Positions 46,611-55,485 of a stretch of DNA of 64,000 nucleotides are shown piece by piece. Under the pieces are notes generated by a model. That model was given only the letters and a program-made list of their open reading frames with translations. It was not told the DNA's origin and did no database searches. How positions within the stretch are numbered: position 1 is the first letter of the stretch; each line of letters starts with the position of its first letter. Source of the stretch: CF-39 sp035651155 (GTDB lineage Bacteria; Chloroflexota; Limnocylindria; P2-11E); contig DASRGG010000016.1 in assembly GCA_035651155.1 (NCBI GenBank), positions 81,399 to 145,398 on the forward strand. Direction: 5' to 3'. The position numbers and the translations under genes are program-made.

Positions 46611-47438
46611 CGCGACGGGCTGACCTGGGCGCGCGACGGTCAGCCGCTGCTGCCGATAGGGACTCTCTATGACGTGTTCCTCGGTCGCGCGCTCGAGCCG
46701 TGGGCTTTCGGCCACTACGCCGGCGGTCAGTCGATCATCGTCGGGACTCCGTCCGGCGTGACCCTCGCGCCCGAGGGTGGAGCACACCATTCGGTCACGA
46801 CGCCGTCCCTCGGACTCGAGCAGCCGCACTGCATCGCGTGGGAGCCCGCATTCGGCCAGGATTTCGAATGGATCCTCCTTCAGGCTCTTTCGCTCGTCGG
46901 CAAGCCGGGTGGCACTTCGTCGTATCTGAGGCTGAGCACACGTCCGATCAGCCAGGCGCTGAACTCGCCTCCAGACGACCCGGTTCTGCGCGAGGAGCGT
47001 CGTCGGCAGGTCGTGTCGGGCGGCTACCTTATTCGCCGGGCCGTACGGGCACCCCGGGTGGTTCTCTGCGGAACGGGCGCGATCATGCCGGAGGTCCTTG
47101 CGCCCACGGATGAGCTTGCGGACGAGGTTCCGGTGGATGTGATCTGCGTAACCTCTGCTGATCTCCTGTTCCGGGCCTGGCGCAGCCGACAAGGGTTGGC
47201 GATAGGAAACGACGCGATCCTTGACGTCGTCCTCCCGGCAGGCCGTGCGGCGCCGATCGTTTCTGTGCTCGACGGCCATCCGCACACGCTCTCGTTCCTC
47301 GGGGCCATCACCGGCGTGCCGATGGCCTGCCTCGGAGTCGATGACTTCGGGCAGTCTGGAGACGTCGCTGACCTGTACCGCTACTTCTCGATCGATCAGG
47401 AGGCAATCGTTGGCGCGGCGCTCGACCTGATTTCGTAG
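46542..47438 (+). pseudogene. C-terminal fragment of AceE-like pyruvate dehydrogenase E1
   Basis: 298 codons, of which about 270 match the C-terminal transketolase domains of homodimeric pyruvate dehydrogenase E1 (AceE/MdeB). Markers are LLPIGTLYDVF, GTPSGVTLAPEGGAHHSV, SYLRLSTRPI and a closing DDFGQSGDVADLYRYFSID. The ThDP-binding N-terminal 500 or so residues are absent. The first 20 residues (LLIAAISFGII) come from the IS-end sequence. It is therefore a relic rather than a functional enzyme, and its base composition is less GC-rich than the chromosomal neighbours. Confidence 0.8.
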
Positions 47439-47503
47439 GTCCTCCTGGAGCGGGACGTGCGGGTTGTCGGCGAAAGTCTGCGCCTCTTCGCACGCTTCTC
47501 AAG

Positions 47504-47794
47504 TTGGACTTCAAAAACGAGGTCATAGGTCGAATTCGATTCGCGCTTTGGTTAGGAGTCGAACTGCGTCTTGCCTGCTACCTGATTCGTTCTCAGTTGA
47601 CCAATGGTCTGGCAAACCATTGCGTCAGCACCCGTACGATCTCGACATCAGGTCACTCCAGACGTTTCGACCTTCAGTCGCAGTCGGTCGGTCTCAAGCT
47701 GTGTGGCGGAGTTGCGGTTCATGAGTGGTGGGCTTGGCGGGAAGAGTCGGACCCATGGATTGTTCTTGCGCTCTTGGGATCGCTCGCGCAATGA
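47504..47794 (+). CDS. Small ORF 1 of an overlapping trio (96 aa)
   Basis: Unrecognised frame starting at TTG 47504, with a possible membrane-edge segment near the end (WIVLALLGSLAQ). GC content is visibly lower than elsewhere. A perfect 7-bp inverted repeat (CAATGGT/ACCATTG, 47602-47622) lies inside it. Its TGA overlaps the ATG of the next small frame (ATGA, 47791-47794). The overlap supports coding, but the TTG start and composition leave doubt. Confidence 0.3.
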   Translation: MDFKNEVIGRIRFALWLGVELRLACYLIRSQLTNGLANHCVSTRTISTSGHSRRFDLQSQSVGLKLCGGVAVHEWWAWREESDPWIVLALLGSLAQ

Positions 47795-47913
47795 TTGGCG
47801 TCGCCATCCAGCGGTTGGTCTCGTCTGCCGACTATGTCGCGCGGGCGCTCAGTACGAGGCTCGACACGCAAGACGAGCGTTTTGACGAACAAGAGAGCGC
47901 GGGTGAGAGGTGA
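47791..47913 (+). CDS. Small ORF 2 of an overlapping trio (40 aa)
   Basis: Forty residues, with an amphipathic helix (MIGVAIQRLVSSADYVARAL) followed by an acidic tail rich in Asp/Glu/Gln. ATGA overlap with ORF 1 and GTGA overlap with ORF 3. No family recognised. Confidence 0.35.
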   Translation: MIGVAIQRLVSSADYVARALSTRLDTQDERFDEQESAGER

Positions 47914-48107
47914 GTCGGCTCGGCCTGTTCGTGGTATGGGTCGTCTATGGTGCTATGAAGCTGTTCGCCATGTTCGTCGGACGCACGACGCAGCCGCCGC
48001 TGTCGGTTCTCACGACGGTCTGGGTCGATAACCTCGGCCTCTTCCTGGCGTTCTGGGCAAGCCTCACGGTCCTTTTGGTTATCGTTTGGATTGCACCGCG
48101 GCGATGA
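47910..48107 (+). CDS. Small ORF 3 of an overlapping trio: two-helix membrane peptide (65 aa)
   Basis: 65 residues from GTG 47910, with two clear hydrophobic helices (LFVVWVVYGAMKLFAMFV and LFLAFWASLTVLLVIVW) separated by a short Thr/Pro loop. It ends 35 bases before the istB fragment. Size and form recall phage holins, toxin peptides or small membrane regulators, but nothing identifies it further. Confidence 0.45.
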   Translation: MSRLGLFVVWVVYGAMKLFAMFVGRTTQPPLSVLTTVWVDNLGLFLAFWASLTVLLVIVWIAPRR

Positions 48108-48142
48108 TTGCCGACGACCACGTCCGACGCCCGCTCCCGAGG

Positions 48143-48425
48143 GCACAATTCCTCGTCTCGAACCGCTGCGAGCGGGCGTCACTGATCATGACCAGCAACA
48201 AGCCGTTCTCCGCCTGGGGCGAGGTCTTCGGCGACGAGGTCGTGGCCACCGCGATGATCGACCGACTCATCCACCACGCCGAGATCCTCTCGCTCAAGGG
48301 CGACAGCTACCGGCTCCGCGGGAAGGACCTCGATGCCGGACGGCGGGCCAAGACCGCCGATTGAGCGGCGGGGTGGGTGCGTTTTCCAGCGCCGAAGGTG
48401 GGTGCATTTTCAGGCGCTGTTGACA
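48143..48425 (+). mobile_element. IS21-family remnant: istB tail and right end
   Basis: The last 70 or so codons of the IS21 helper ATPase IstB (NRCERASLIMTSNKPFSAWGEVFGDEVVATAMIDRLIHH quoted as TSNKPFSAWGEVFGD and MIDRLIHHAEIL; stop at 48364). They are followed by two direct copies of GGTGGGTGCRTTTTC (48371-48385 and 48398-48412) and an end at ...GCGCTGTTGACA (48425). Multiple end repeats and a CA-3' terminus are IS21 traits. istA and most of istB are missing. Confidence 0.8.
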
Positions 48426-48482
48426 GCAGCGACCCTATTCGGTTCGTCCGTCTCGGGCTCACCGTCGATCCCGCGACCGATC

Positions 48483-49538
48483 TCACCCTTTGCGATCGAT
48501 CTCCGCGCGCCGGGGGCGTGGCTCAACGCACCTTGGTAGCCGCCGCAGGCGCGGGATGATCTCGTCCCGATACAGTTCGATCGACCGTCGCTGGTCCGGC
48601 CCGGGGAAGTGGAACACGAGGTGAATGAATCCCAGGCGCACGTACTCTGCGATCCGCTCGACGTGCTCCTCCGGATCATCCGAGACGATCCAGCGCGACG
48701 CAGCCTTCTCGATCGGCAGCGCGGCGGCGCGCCGCTCCATTTCACGCGGATCCTCGACGCCGACTTTCTCCTCTGCCGACAGCGCGAGGGCGGCCCAGTA
48801 CGCGCAGTCGTTCAGCGCGCGCTCGCGGTCCATATCGAATGAGACTTTCATCTCGATGAGCTTCTCGATCTTCGCTGCGTCGCGCCCGGCCTTCTTCGCA
48901 CCGTCCGCGACGGCGGGAAGTAGCGTCTGCGTGTAAAGGTCCCGCGCCTTCCCGCTAGTGCAGATGAAGCCATCCGCGGTCCGACCGGCGAGCCTGGCCG
49001 CCGACTCTCCGGTCGCGGCGACGTAAATTGGAATCCTCGACGAGGGACGGTCGTACAGGGTCGCGTTGACGGTCTTGTAGTACGTGCCCTCGAAGGTGAC
49101 GAACTCCTCCTGCCAGAGCCGGCGCATGAGCTCGATCGCCTCCTTCATCCGCGCGAAGCGCTCCTTGCTGTCGGGCCATTGCACGCCGATCGACGACACT
49201 TCGTTCAGCGACTCGCCGGTCCCGATCCCGAGCAGGACGCGGTCCGGATAGAGGCACCCGAGCGTCGCGAATGCGTGCGCGACCACGGAAGGATGGAGCC
49301 GGAACGTCGGTGTGATGACGCTCGTTCCGAGCGTGACGCGCCTGGTCCTCTCACCCAAGGCGGCGAGCCACGCGATGGAGAAGGGCGAATGGCCGTCGGT
49401 GTAGCGCCACGGCTGGAAGTGATCGCTTATCAGGACGCTGTCGAAGCCTGCTTCCTCGGCGAGCACGCCGTACTCGAGGAGCGCGCGTGGCGAGAATTGT
49501 TCCGCCGATGCCTTATAGCCGATCTTCAGCTCTGACAC
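48483..49538 (-). CDS. fgd: F420-dependent glucose-6-phosphate dehydrogenase-like LLM enzyme
   Basis: 351-residue luciferase-like TIM barrel very close in pattern to mycobacterial Fgd1: LKIGYKASAEQFSP, ISDHFQPWRYTDGHSPF, TLGTSVITPTFR, CLYPDRVLLGIGTGESLNE and DGFICTSGK. The last 16 residues (RCVEPRPRRAEIDRKG) extend past the usual end. It would reduce coenzyme F420 with glucose-6-phosphate or a related hydroxyl substrate. GTG 49538 is preceded by AAGGAG. Adjacent to the IS21 end, so its 3' context may have been altered by insertion. Confidence 0.88.
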   Translation of the reverse strand: MSELKIGYKASAEQFSPRALLEYGVLAEEAGFDSVLISDHFQPWRYTDGHSPFSIAWLAALGERTRRVTLGTSVITPTFRLHPSVVAHAFATLGCLYPDRVLLGIGTGESLNEVSSIGVQWPDSKERFARMKEAIELMRRLWQEEFVTFEGTYYKTVNATLYDRPSSRIPIYVAATGESAARLAGRTADGFICTSGKARDLYTQTLLPAVADGAKKAGRDAAKIEKLIEMKVSFDMDRERALNDCAYWAALALSAEEKVGVEDPREMERRAAALPIEKAASRWIVSDDPEEHVERIAEYVRLGFIHLVFHFPGPDQRRSIELYRDEIIPRLRRLPRCVEPRPRRAEIDRKG

Positions 49539-49564
49539 TTCTTCTCCTTCATAGCGATGACCGT

Positions 49565-51175
49565 CTACAGCTCGAGCTTGTATGCGGAAGGGTCGACATG
49601 CGCGGCGACGATCGTCGGCACGCCATCGGGCTGCTGCGAGAATGCCTTCCGGCACTCGTCACGCGTGCGCACCTCGATACCCCGAGCGCCGAAGACGTTC
49701 CCGAGGGCGACGTAGTCGATGCGGCCGAACGTCGTCGCGGTCGCGGGATAGCCTCGTCGCTCCTGGCCGAGCTTGATCTGCGACAGCGCGCTGTCAGCGA
49801 GCACGACAACGAGGATGGGGAGCCGCAACCGCACCGCCGTCTCGATCTCGCCCAGCAGCATCGTGAGGCCGCCGTCGCCGAGCACGCAGGCTACGCGCCT
49901 TCCCGGATTCCGTAGCTGGAGGCCGATCGCCGCGGGGAGGCCATACCCCATCGAGGACAGGCCGTTCGAGACCGCGAACGTATCGGGCTCGTACGTGGGC
50001 CAGCATTGGCCCGCGAGGGACTTGTTGTTGCCCACGTCGCAGGTCGCGATCGCGTCGCGCGGCAGCGCGAGTCGGAGCTCCGCGATGACCTCCTGTGGGG
50101 TAAGCGACGGGCGCGAGGGATTCACGTACGCCCAGAAGTTGTTCCGAAAGGCGCGTACCTGCTGCACGTCGTACTTCGGTCGTGGCTCGCCGGCGCGGTC
50201 CAGCAGCGTCGCGATCGCGTCGCGCACGGGGGACACGATCTCGGCGTCGCTCGCGTAGAACAGGTCGTCGTTCGGCAGCGGACCTAGATGGATCAGCCGC
50301 CCGGCCGCCTTCCACGGATGCGCGAGCTCGACCGGATCGAGCCCGGCCGCGATCACGAGATCGCGGCCTTCGATGTACGTGAAGAGCCGGTCCATGCCCA
50401 GCATGTCGATCACGCCCAGGAAGAGCGGGTGGTTCTCGGGAATCAGGCCCTTTGCCTTCGGCGTGACGATCACGGGGATCTGCCACCGCTCGGCGAGCCT
50501 CCGAAGCTCCGCGCTCGCTCGCGCAGCCTGCGCGTCGAGGCCCGCGACTACGACGGGCAGCGTGCTCTCGCGCAGGAGCGATGCGGCCGCGCGTCCCTGA
50601 TCGGGGTCGAGCGAGCGCGCCCGATCGATACGCGGCGCGATCGGCTCGGTCTCCGCGAGGCGACCGATGCCGCCTACGACCTCTTGCCGGGCGACATCAC
50701 TAGGGATCTCGAGGTAGACCGGCCCTGGCCGCTCGCTTGTCGCGACGCGAAGGGCGCGGGCGATGACCGCGGACGCGTTCTGTGCATTGACGCGCGCGTG
50801 CCATTTCGTGATTGGATCGAAGAGCGCGCCGAGATCGAGCTTCTGGTGCGTCGCGTTCTCGTAGCGATCCATCGGCATCTGACCCGTCAGCGCGATGACC
50901 GGGGAGCGGTCGAGGAATGCTTGTGCGACACCCGTGACGAGGTTAGTGGCGCCGGGACCGAGCGTGGCGAAGCACACGGCGGGCGTGCCGTCGAAGCTCG
51001 CGATCGCGTCGGCCATGAAGCCCGCCGACGCCTCGTGATGCGTGAGGATGACCTCGAGTCCCTCGAGGCGCAGACCTTCGAGGAGGTCGATGACCTCTCC
51101 GCCGGGATGTCCCATCGCGTATCGTACGCCAGCTGCCTGAAGCTGGCGCCCGATCACACGAGCGACCGTCGTCAT
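49565..51175 (-). CDS. ThDP-dependent enzyme, acetolactate synthase large-subunit-like
   Basis: 536 residues with the three ThDP-enzyme domains. The catalytic Glu is in THHEASAGFMADA (about 50). The ThDP motif is GDGGLTMLLGE paired with VVLADSALSQIK, where the usual NN is AD; Asp can serve as the metal ligand. It belongs to the broad acetolactate synthase/sulfoacetaldehyde acetyltransferase/phosphonopyruvate decarboxylase group. ATG 51175 overlaps the GntR stop, so regulator and enzyme are co-transcribed. Likely acts on a product of the divergent operon; substrate unknown. Confidence 0.88.
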   Translation of the reverse strand: MTTVARVIGRQLQAAGVRYAMGHPGGEVIDLLEGLRLEGLEVILTHHEASAGFMADAIASFDGTPAVCFATLGPGATNLVTGVAQAFLDRSPVIALTGQMPMDRYENATHQKLDLGALFDPITKWHARVNAQNASAVIARALRVATSERPGPVYLEIPSDVARQEVVGGIGRLAETEPIAPRIDRARSLDPDQGRAAASLLRESTLPVVVAGLDAQAARASAELRRLAERWQIPVIVTPKAKGLIPENHPLFLGVIDMLGMDRLFTYIEGRDLVIAAGLDPVELAHPWKAAGRLIHLGPLPNDDLFYASDAEIVSPVRDAIATLLDRAGEPRPKYDVQQVRAFRNNFWAYVNPSRPSLTPQEVIAELRLALPRDAIATCDVGNNKSLAGQCWPTYEPDTFAVSNGLSSMGYGLPAAIGLQLRNPGRRVACVLGDGGLTMLLGEIETAVRLRLPILVVVLADSALSQIKLGQERRGYPATATTFGRIDYVALGNVFGARGIEVRTRDECRKAFSQQPDGVPTIVAAHVDPSAYKLEL

Positions 51176-51915
51176 CCGACAGGCACGTGTTCGCGCGATC
51201 GCTTCTTCCCGAGATCCTCGGCTTCGCGGCTTCGCTGTTGCGCGATGAGGATCTCACGCGTGTGGGCGATGTGGGCTTGCATCGCGTCGCTCACGGCCTT
51301 CGCGTCGCCCGCTCTGACCAGATCGAGCAGGTCGCGGTGCTCCTGGGCGATCTGTTGGAGCGTCCGCGACTCGCCCGCCGTCGTGATGCCCCGCGAACGG
51401 ATCATGTCTCGCAGCCGATCGACGTAGTCGGCGAGCCTGCGGTTGCCGGCCCGGAGCAGGAGCGCATGGTGAAAGGCTCTATCGAGGGCCCCCACGCTCG
51501 CCTCGTCGTGCTTCGCGGCGGCCTTCTCCATCGCTCTCACGAAGCTCTCGAGCTCCTCGAGAGCGGCGGTGGTCATCTGCCGCACCGCCTGGCGGACAGT
51601 GGGGACCTCGAGGAGGACGCGTATCGCGATGATCTCCTCCAGGTCGTCGGCGGACATCTGGAGGACCCGAACGCCGCGGTTGCGCTCGAAGCGCACCATG
51701 CCTCGCCCGGCGAGGTCGATGAGCGCCTCGCGAACGGGCGTTCGGGACACATGGAGAGATTCGGCGAGCTCGGCCACCGAATGCAGGCTCCCGGGCGCGA
51801 GCTCACCCTGGATGATCGACGTTCGGAGGACATCGAAGACCTCGCGTGTCCGCGTGGGCCGGGCATCGATAGGGCGGAGTGCTCGCCGCTCGTGGGAAGG
51901 CCTTGACAGCGACAT
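51172..51915 (-). CDS. GntR-family regulator, FCD (FadR) type
   Basis: 247 residues. The N-terminal winged helix is at about 25-90 (VFDVLRTSIIQGELAPGS, then LHVSRTPVREALIDLAGRGM quoted as HVSRTPVREAL). The C-terminal FCD ligand domain follows, with metal/ligand positions in RAFHHALLLRAGN and QEHRDLLDLV. Such proteins are usually repressors of catabolic operons, released by a carboxylate ligand. It is divergent from the ABC/LLM operon with 78 bases between starts, so it probably controls both directions. Confidence 0.93.
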   Translation of the reverse strand: MSLSRPSHERRALRPIDARPTRTREVFDVLRTSIIQGELAPGSLHSVAELAESLHVSRTPVREALIDLAGRGMVRFERNRGVRVLQMSADDLEEIIAIRVLLEVPTVRQAVRQMTTAALEELESFVRAMEKAAAKHDEASVGALDRAFHHALLLRAGNRRLADYVDRLRDMIRSRGITTAGESRTLQQIAQEHRDLLDLVRAGDAKAVSDAMQAHIAHTREILIAQQRSREAEDLGKKRSREHVPVG

Positions 51916-51932
51916 ACAGTGCGTAGCATGTT
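51903..51932 (+). promoter_or_regulatory. Promoter/operator candidate for the ABC-LLM operon
   Basis: TTGACA (51903-51908) is followed after 15 bases by TAGCAT (51924-51929), or after 18 by CATGTT. An ACAT-N12-ATGT dyad (51912-51931) overlaps the spacer and is a plausible GntR site. ATG of the binding protein is at 51994 with GGGGAGGG before it. Confidence 0.45.
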
Positions 51933-51993
51933 ACACGCCATGTCCAGAGGGCGCGAGCCGGCGCGGCCGAAAGCCCGGGACTGGGGAGGGACT

Positions 51994-53610
51994 ATGCGGA
52001 TCCGCAGAGGCCTCATTCGCCTTATCGGACCGGCGCTGGCGATGTTGCTGCTGCCCTCGGCGTGCGGTCCGGCATCTTCGTCGAACTCTGGATCGCCGAG
52101 CGCGGCGTCCGAGCAGCCCGTCACAGGCGGGCAGCTGATCATCGGACTGCAGGCCGATCCGTCTCCGCTCAACCCGAACCTCACGACGAACGGGCCGACG
52201 CAGGAGATCGGGACGATGATCTACGAGCCCCTCGTCTACTTCGACAATGAACAGGCGAAGCCCGCGCCACAGCTCGCGAAATCTTGGACGATCTCGCCCG
52301 ATGGCCTGACCTACACCTTCGATCTCGTTGACGCGACGTTTAGCGACGGTGCGCCGCTCACGTCGTCCGACGTGAAGTACACGATCGAGCAGGTGTCCGC
52401 GAAGACGTTCGCCCCGTTCGCGCCGGCCGCAGCGGCGATCTCGAACATCGATGACAAGGATCCGAAGAAGGTCGTCATCACGCTGAAGCGCGCGTTCGGG
52501 CCGTTCCTCCTCTCCCTCACCCGTGTGTGGATCCTGCCGAAGCACGTCTTCGGAGGCACCGATGTGAAGACGAATCCGGCCTCGCTCACCGCGCCGGTGG
52601 GCACCGGCCCCTTCATCCTCGATAAGTTCACGCGCGGTGAGCAGTGGACGCTCGTCCGCAACCCGAAGTACTGGCAGAAGGGAAAGCCGTATCTGAACTC
52701 GATCGTCGGGAAGGTCATCCCGAACGTCCAGTCAATGGTCCTCGCGGTCTCTGCAGGTGACGTGCATTACGTGTCGTCGCAGGTCATCCCCGCCTCCGAC
52801 GCCGTGCAGCTCCAGACGAAGCCCAACCTGGCGCTCGTCAAGGACTCGTTCGCGCCGAACGACTCGCTCATGTTCTTCAACATGAAGCGGCCGCTCACCG
52901 CGAACGCCGACGTCCGTCACGCGCTCGTGATGGCCGTCGACCGCCAGTTCATCTTCCAGACCGTATTCAACAGCTTCGGGAAGGTCGCGACGACGCAGTT
53001 CGACTCGCGGCTCGCCTCGGCGGCGAACACGTCGGTCAACTTCGACACGATGTATCCGTACGATCCGAAGAAGGCCGCTGCGGCGCTCGACGCGGCTGGC
53101 TATAAGCCGGATGCGAGCGGGAAGCGCTTTGACATCACGATCCTCGTCGAGGCGGGAAGCCGTTTCGTCGCCGTCGCCGAAGCCATCCGTAGCATGTTCA
53201 AGGCGATCGGCGTGAACGCGACCGTCGACGCGCCGGAGGTCGCGGTCGCGGCGGACAAAGCCTTCAAGCGCGGGGAGTTCGACATCTACCTCCAGTCCTA
53301 CACGACGAACTGGGATCCCGCCCTTGGGATCGAGCGCGCGTACGTGACGAGCTCGATCGGTACGACCTTCGGGAACGCGAGCAGCTACTCGAACCCCGAT
53401 GTCGACAAGCTGTTCGAGCAGGGTCGTTACGGGACGACACCTGAGGAGCGTGGGAAGTACTACAAGGACGCCCAGACCATCCTGGCGAAGGACATCCCGG
53501 TCTTCCCGCTCGTCGAGACGAAGCTCTACGACGTGGCAGCGAAGAACGTCCGTGGTGTGTGGTACGCGGCGAACTGGGGCGAGTGGGAACGAGCCTGGCT
53601 CGCACGGTAG
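51994..53610 (+). CDS. Peptide/opine-type ABC substrate-binding lipoprotein
   Basis: 538 residues of solute-binding family 5 (DppA/OppA/NikA cluster). The signal peptide has a lipobox ending at Cys24 (LLPSACG). GGQLIIGLQADPSPLNPN, EIGTMIYEPLVYFD and DVRHALVMAVDRQFI are family blocks. It captures a peptide, opine or similar organic ligand outside the cell. An in-frame ATG at 51919 exists, but 51994 with its ribosome-binding site and signal sequence is clearly the start. First gene of an eleven-gene operon. Confidence 0.93.
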   Translation: MRIRRGLIRLIGPALAMLLLPSACGPASSSNSGSPSAASEQPVTGGQLIIGLQADPSPLNPNLTTNGPTQEIGTMIYEPLVYFDNEQAKPAPQLAKSWTISPDGLTYTFDLVDATFSDGAPLTSSDVKYTIEQVSAKTFAPFAPAAAAISNIDDKDPKKVVITLKRAFGPFLLSLTRVWILPKHVFGGTDVKTNPASLTAPVGTGPFILDKFTRGEQWTLVRNPKYWQKGKPYLNSIVGKVIPNVQSMVLAVSAGDVHYVSSQVIPASDAVQLQTKPNLALVKDSFAPNDSLMFFNMKRPLTANADVRHALVMAVDRQFIFQTVFNSFGKVATTQFDSRLASAANTSVNFDTMYPYDPKKAAAALDAAGYKPDASGKRFDITILVEAGSRFVAVAEAIRSMFKAIGVNATVDAPEVAVAADKAFKRGEFDIYLQSYTTNWDPALGIERAYVTSSIGTTFGNASSYSNPDVDKLFEQGRYGTTPEERGKYYKDAQTILAKDIPVFPLVETKLYDVAAKNVRGVWYAANWGEWERAWLAR

Positions 53611-54665
53611 ATCCGACGAGCACGCTTCCGGGTGTCGAGCTGGCTAGCGGCCGGGCGGGAAGCCCGGCCGCGAAGCCCGCGCGCCACGTCCTGCGCTATG
53701 CGCTCGGACGGCTCTGCTGGGCCGTGCCGACGATCCTCGGCATCCTTGTCGTCGGCTTCGTCGTCACGCGCATCCTGCCTGGCGACCCGGTGCAGGCGCT
53801 CATGGGTGAGTTCCCGGCGCCGCCCGGCTACGCGGACGAACTGCGGCGGCAGTTCGGGCTCGACCAGCCCTTCTACGTGCAGTTCTGGCTCTACCTCGTC
53901 GCGCTCGCGCGCGGCGACCTTGGCTACTCCTTCGCGCACCAGGCGCCCGTTCTGAGCATCGTGCTCGAGCGGGCGGTCTACACGCTTTTCCTCATGGTGC
54001 CCGCGCTCACGCTCGCATCGATCCTCGGTGTGCTGCTTGGCGCGGTCGCGGCACCGCGCGCTGGATCGAAGTGGGACGCCTTCATCACGATGGTGAGCAT
54101 CTGCGGCCAGTCCGTTCCCGTGTTCTGGCTCGCGATGATGCTCATCCTCGTCTTCGCGGTGTCGCTCGGCATTCTCCCTGCGAGCGGCATGCGCAGCGTC
54201 TCTGCGGCGCCGAGCGCGGTCGCTGCGCTCATCGACTACCTCCGCCATCTGGTCCTGCCCGGGATCACGCTCACGCTCGCGTACATGGCGGTGGTCGCAC
54301 GGGTCTCGCGGTCGGCGATGATCGAATCGCTCCATCAGGACTACGTCCTCACCGCCCAAGCGAAGGGCCTGACCCGACGCGAAGCGCTCTGGCGGCACGC
54401 GCTTCCCAACAGCCTCGCGCCGATCGCCACGGTCATCGGCTTCAACTTCGGCTACGTCCTTACCGGCGCCGTGCTCACTGAGACCGTCTTCGGATGGCCG
54501 GGCGTCGGCAGCCTCTTCATCTCGTCCATCGCGAACCGCGACTACCCGGTCATCGAGGGCATCTTCCTCTTCTCGACGATCACGGTCGTGGTCGTGAACC
54601 TGCTTATCGATCTCCTCTACTTCGCTATCGACCCACGGGTGCGGGCGGACAATGCGCGTCCGTAG
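53583..54665 (+). CDS. Peptide-type ABC permease, DppB-like
   Basis: About 360 residues, six hydrophobic helices. The EAA loop is seen in TAQAKGLTRREALWRHALPNS (quoted as AKGLTRREALWRHALPN). GTGETVFGWPGVG-like text (ETVFGWPGVGSLF) is a DppB signature. The start is uncertain: GTG 53583 lies within the binding-protein gene, and an earlier GTG at 53559 is also in frame. Forms the channel with the following permease. Confidence 0.92.
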   Translation: MGTSLARTVDPTSTLPGVELASGRAGSPAAKPARHVLRYALGRLCWAVPTILGILVVGFVVTRILPGDPVQALMGEFPAPPGYADELRRQFGLDQPFYVQFWLYLVALARGDLGYSFAHQAPVLSIVLERAVYTLFLMVPALTLASILGVLLGAVAAPRAGSKWDAFITMVSICGQSVPVFWLAMMLILVFAVSLGILPASGMRSVSAAPSAVAALIDYLRHLVLPGITLTLAYMAVVARVSRSAMIESLHQDYVLTAQAKGLTRREALWRHALPNSLAPIATVIGFNFGYVLTGAVLTETVFGWPGVGSLFISSIANRDYPVIEGIFLFSTITVVVVNLLIDLLYFAIDPRVRADNARP

Positions 54666-55485
54666 CGTCTTCGACCGCGTCACGGGGGAGCGCGCGGGCG
54701 CAGTAGCGCTTGGTTTCATCCTGCTTCTCGCGCTCGTCGCCATCTTCGGCCCGGGCATCCTCGACCGCGACCCCTCGGCCATCTCGCGCAGCGTGTTGCA
54801 GCCGCCGTCCGGGAGCGCGTGGCTGGGGACCGACCACCTCGGCCGCGACATGCTCGTGCGGGTTGTCATCGGCGCCCGCGTCTCCCTCGTTGTCGGCCTC
54901 CTCGCGGCCGGGATGGCGGGCATTCTGGGCGTCACGGTCGGCGCGATCTCGGGCTACTTCGGACGCGGCGTAGATCTCGTGCTCATGCGCATCTCGGAGA
55001 TCTTCCAGGTCATGCCCACGGTGATCATCGGTGTCGCGATCGTCGCGCTCGTCGGCGCGGGTCTGGTCAACATCATCATCGTCATCGCGGTACTGTCCTG
55101 GGCGCGGACCGCGCGCGTGATGCGCGCGGAGGTGCTGCGCGTGAAGGAGATGCCCTACGTCGACGCGGTGCGGTGTCTCGGCTACCACGAGTTCATCCTG
55201 CTGCTGCGCGAGGTGGTGCCGAACGCCCTGCCCGCGATCATCCCGCTCATCAGCCTCGGTGTCGCCGAGGCGATCCTCCAGGAGTCGTCGATCAGCTTCC
55301 TCGGCCTCGGCAGCCCGGACATGGTGAGCTGGGGACTGCTCCTGAACGACGGTCTGAAGAACCTCCTGCGGGCGTGGTGGATGACGACCTTCCCAGGCGC
55401 TGCCGTCTTCATGACGGTCCTCGCGTTCAACATCCTTGGCGACGCCATTGGCGCGCTGCTCAATCCACACCGAGTGCGCGCATGA
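54652..55485 (+). CDS. Peptide-type ABC permease, DppC-like
   Basis: 277 residues, six helices. WLGTDHLGRDMLVRVVIGAR near 58, RCLGYHEFILLLREVVPNAL (EAA loop) and SFLGLGSPDMVSWG are the DppC/OppC signatures, quoted here at or under family-motif length. ATG 54652 overlaps the dppB-like gene by 14 bases. Confidence 0.94.
   Translation: MRVRSVFDRVTGERAGAVALGFILLLALVAIFGPGILDRDPSAISRSVLQPPSGSAWLGTDHLGRDMLVRVVIGARVSLVVGLLAAGMAGILGVTVGAISGYFGRGVDLVLMRISEIFQVMPTVIIGVAIVALVGAGLVNIIIVIAVLSWARTARVMRAEVLRVKEMPYVDAVRCLGYHEFILLLREVVPNALPAIIPLISLGVAEAILQESSISFLGLGSPDMVSWGLLLNDGLKNLLRAWWMTTFPGAAVFMTVLAFNILGDAIGALLNPHRVRA

Noticed and set aside
47602..47622. CAATGGT/ACCATTG inverted repeat as an attachment site or terminator
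   Set aside because: The stem is only 7 bp with no T-run and no second copy; it may be chance.
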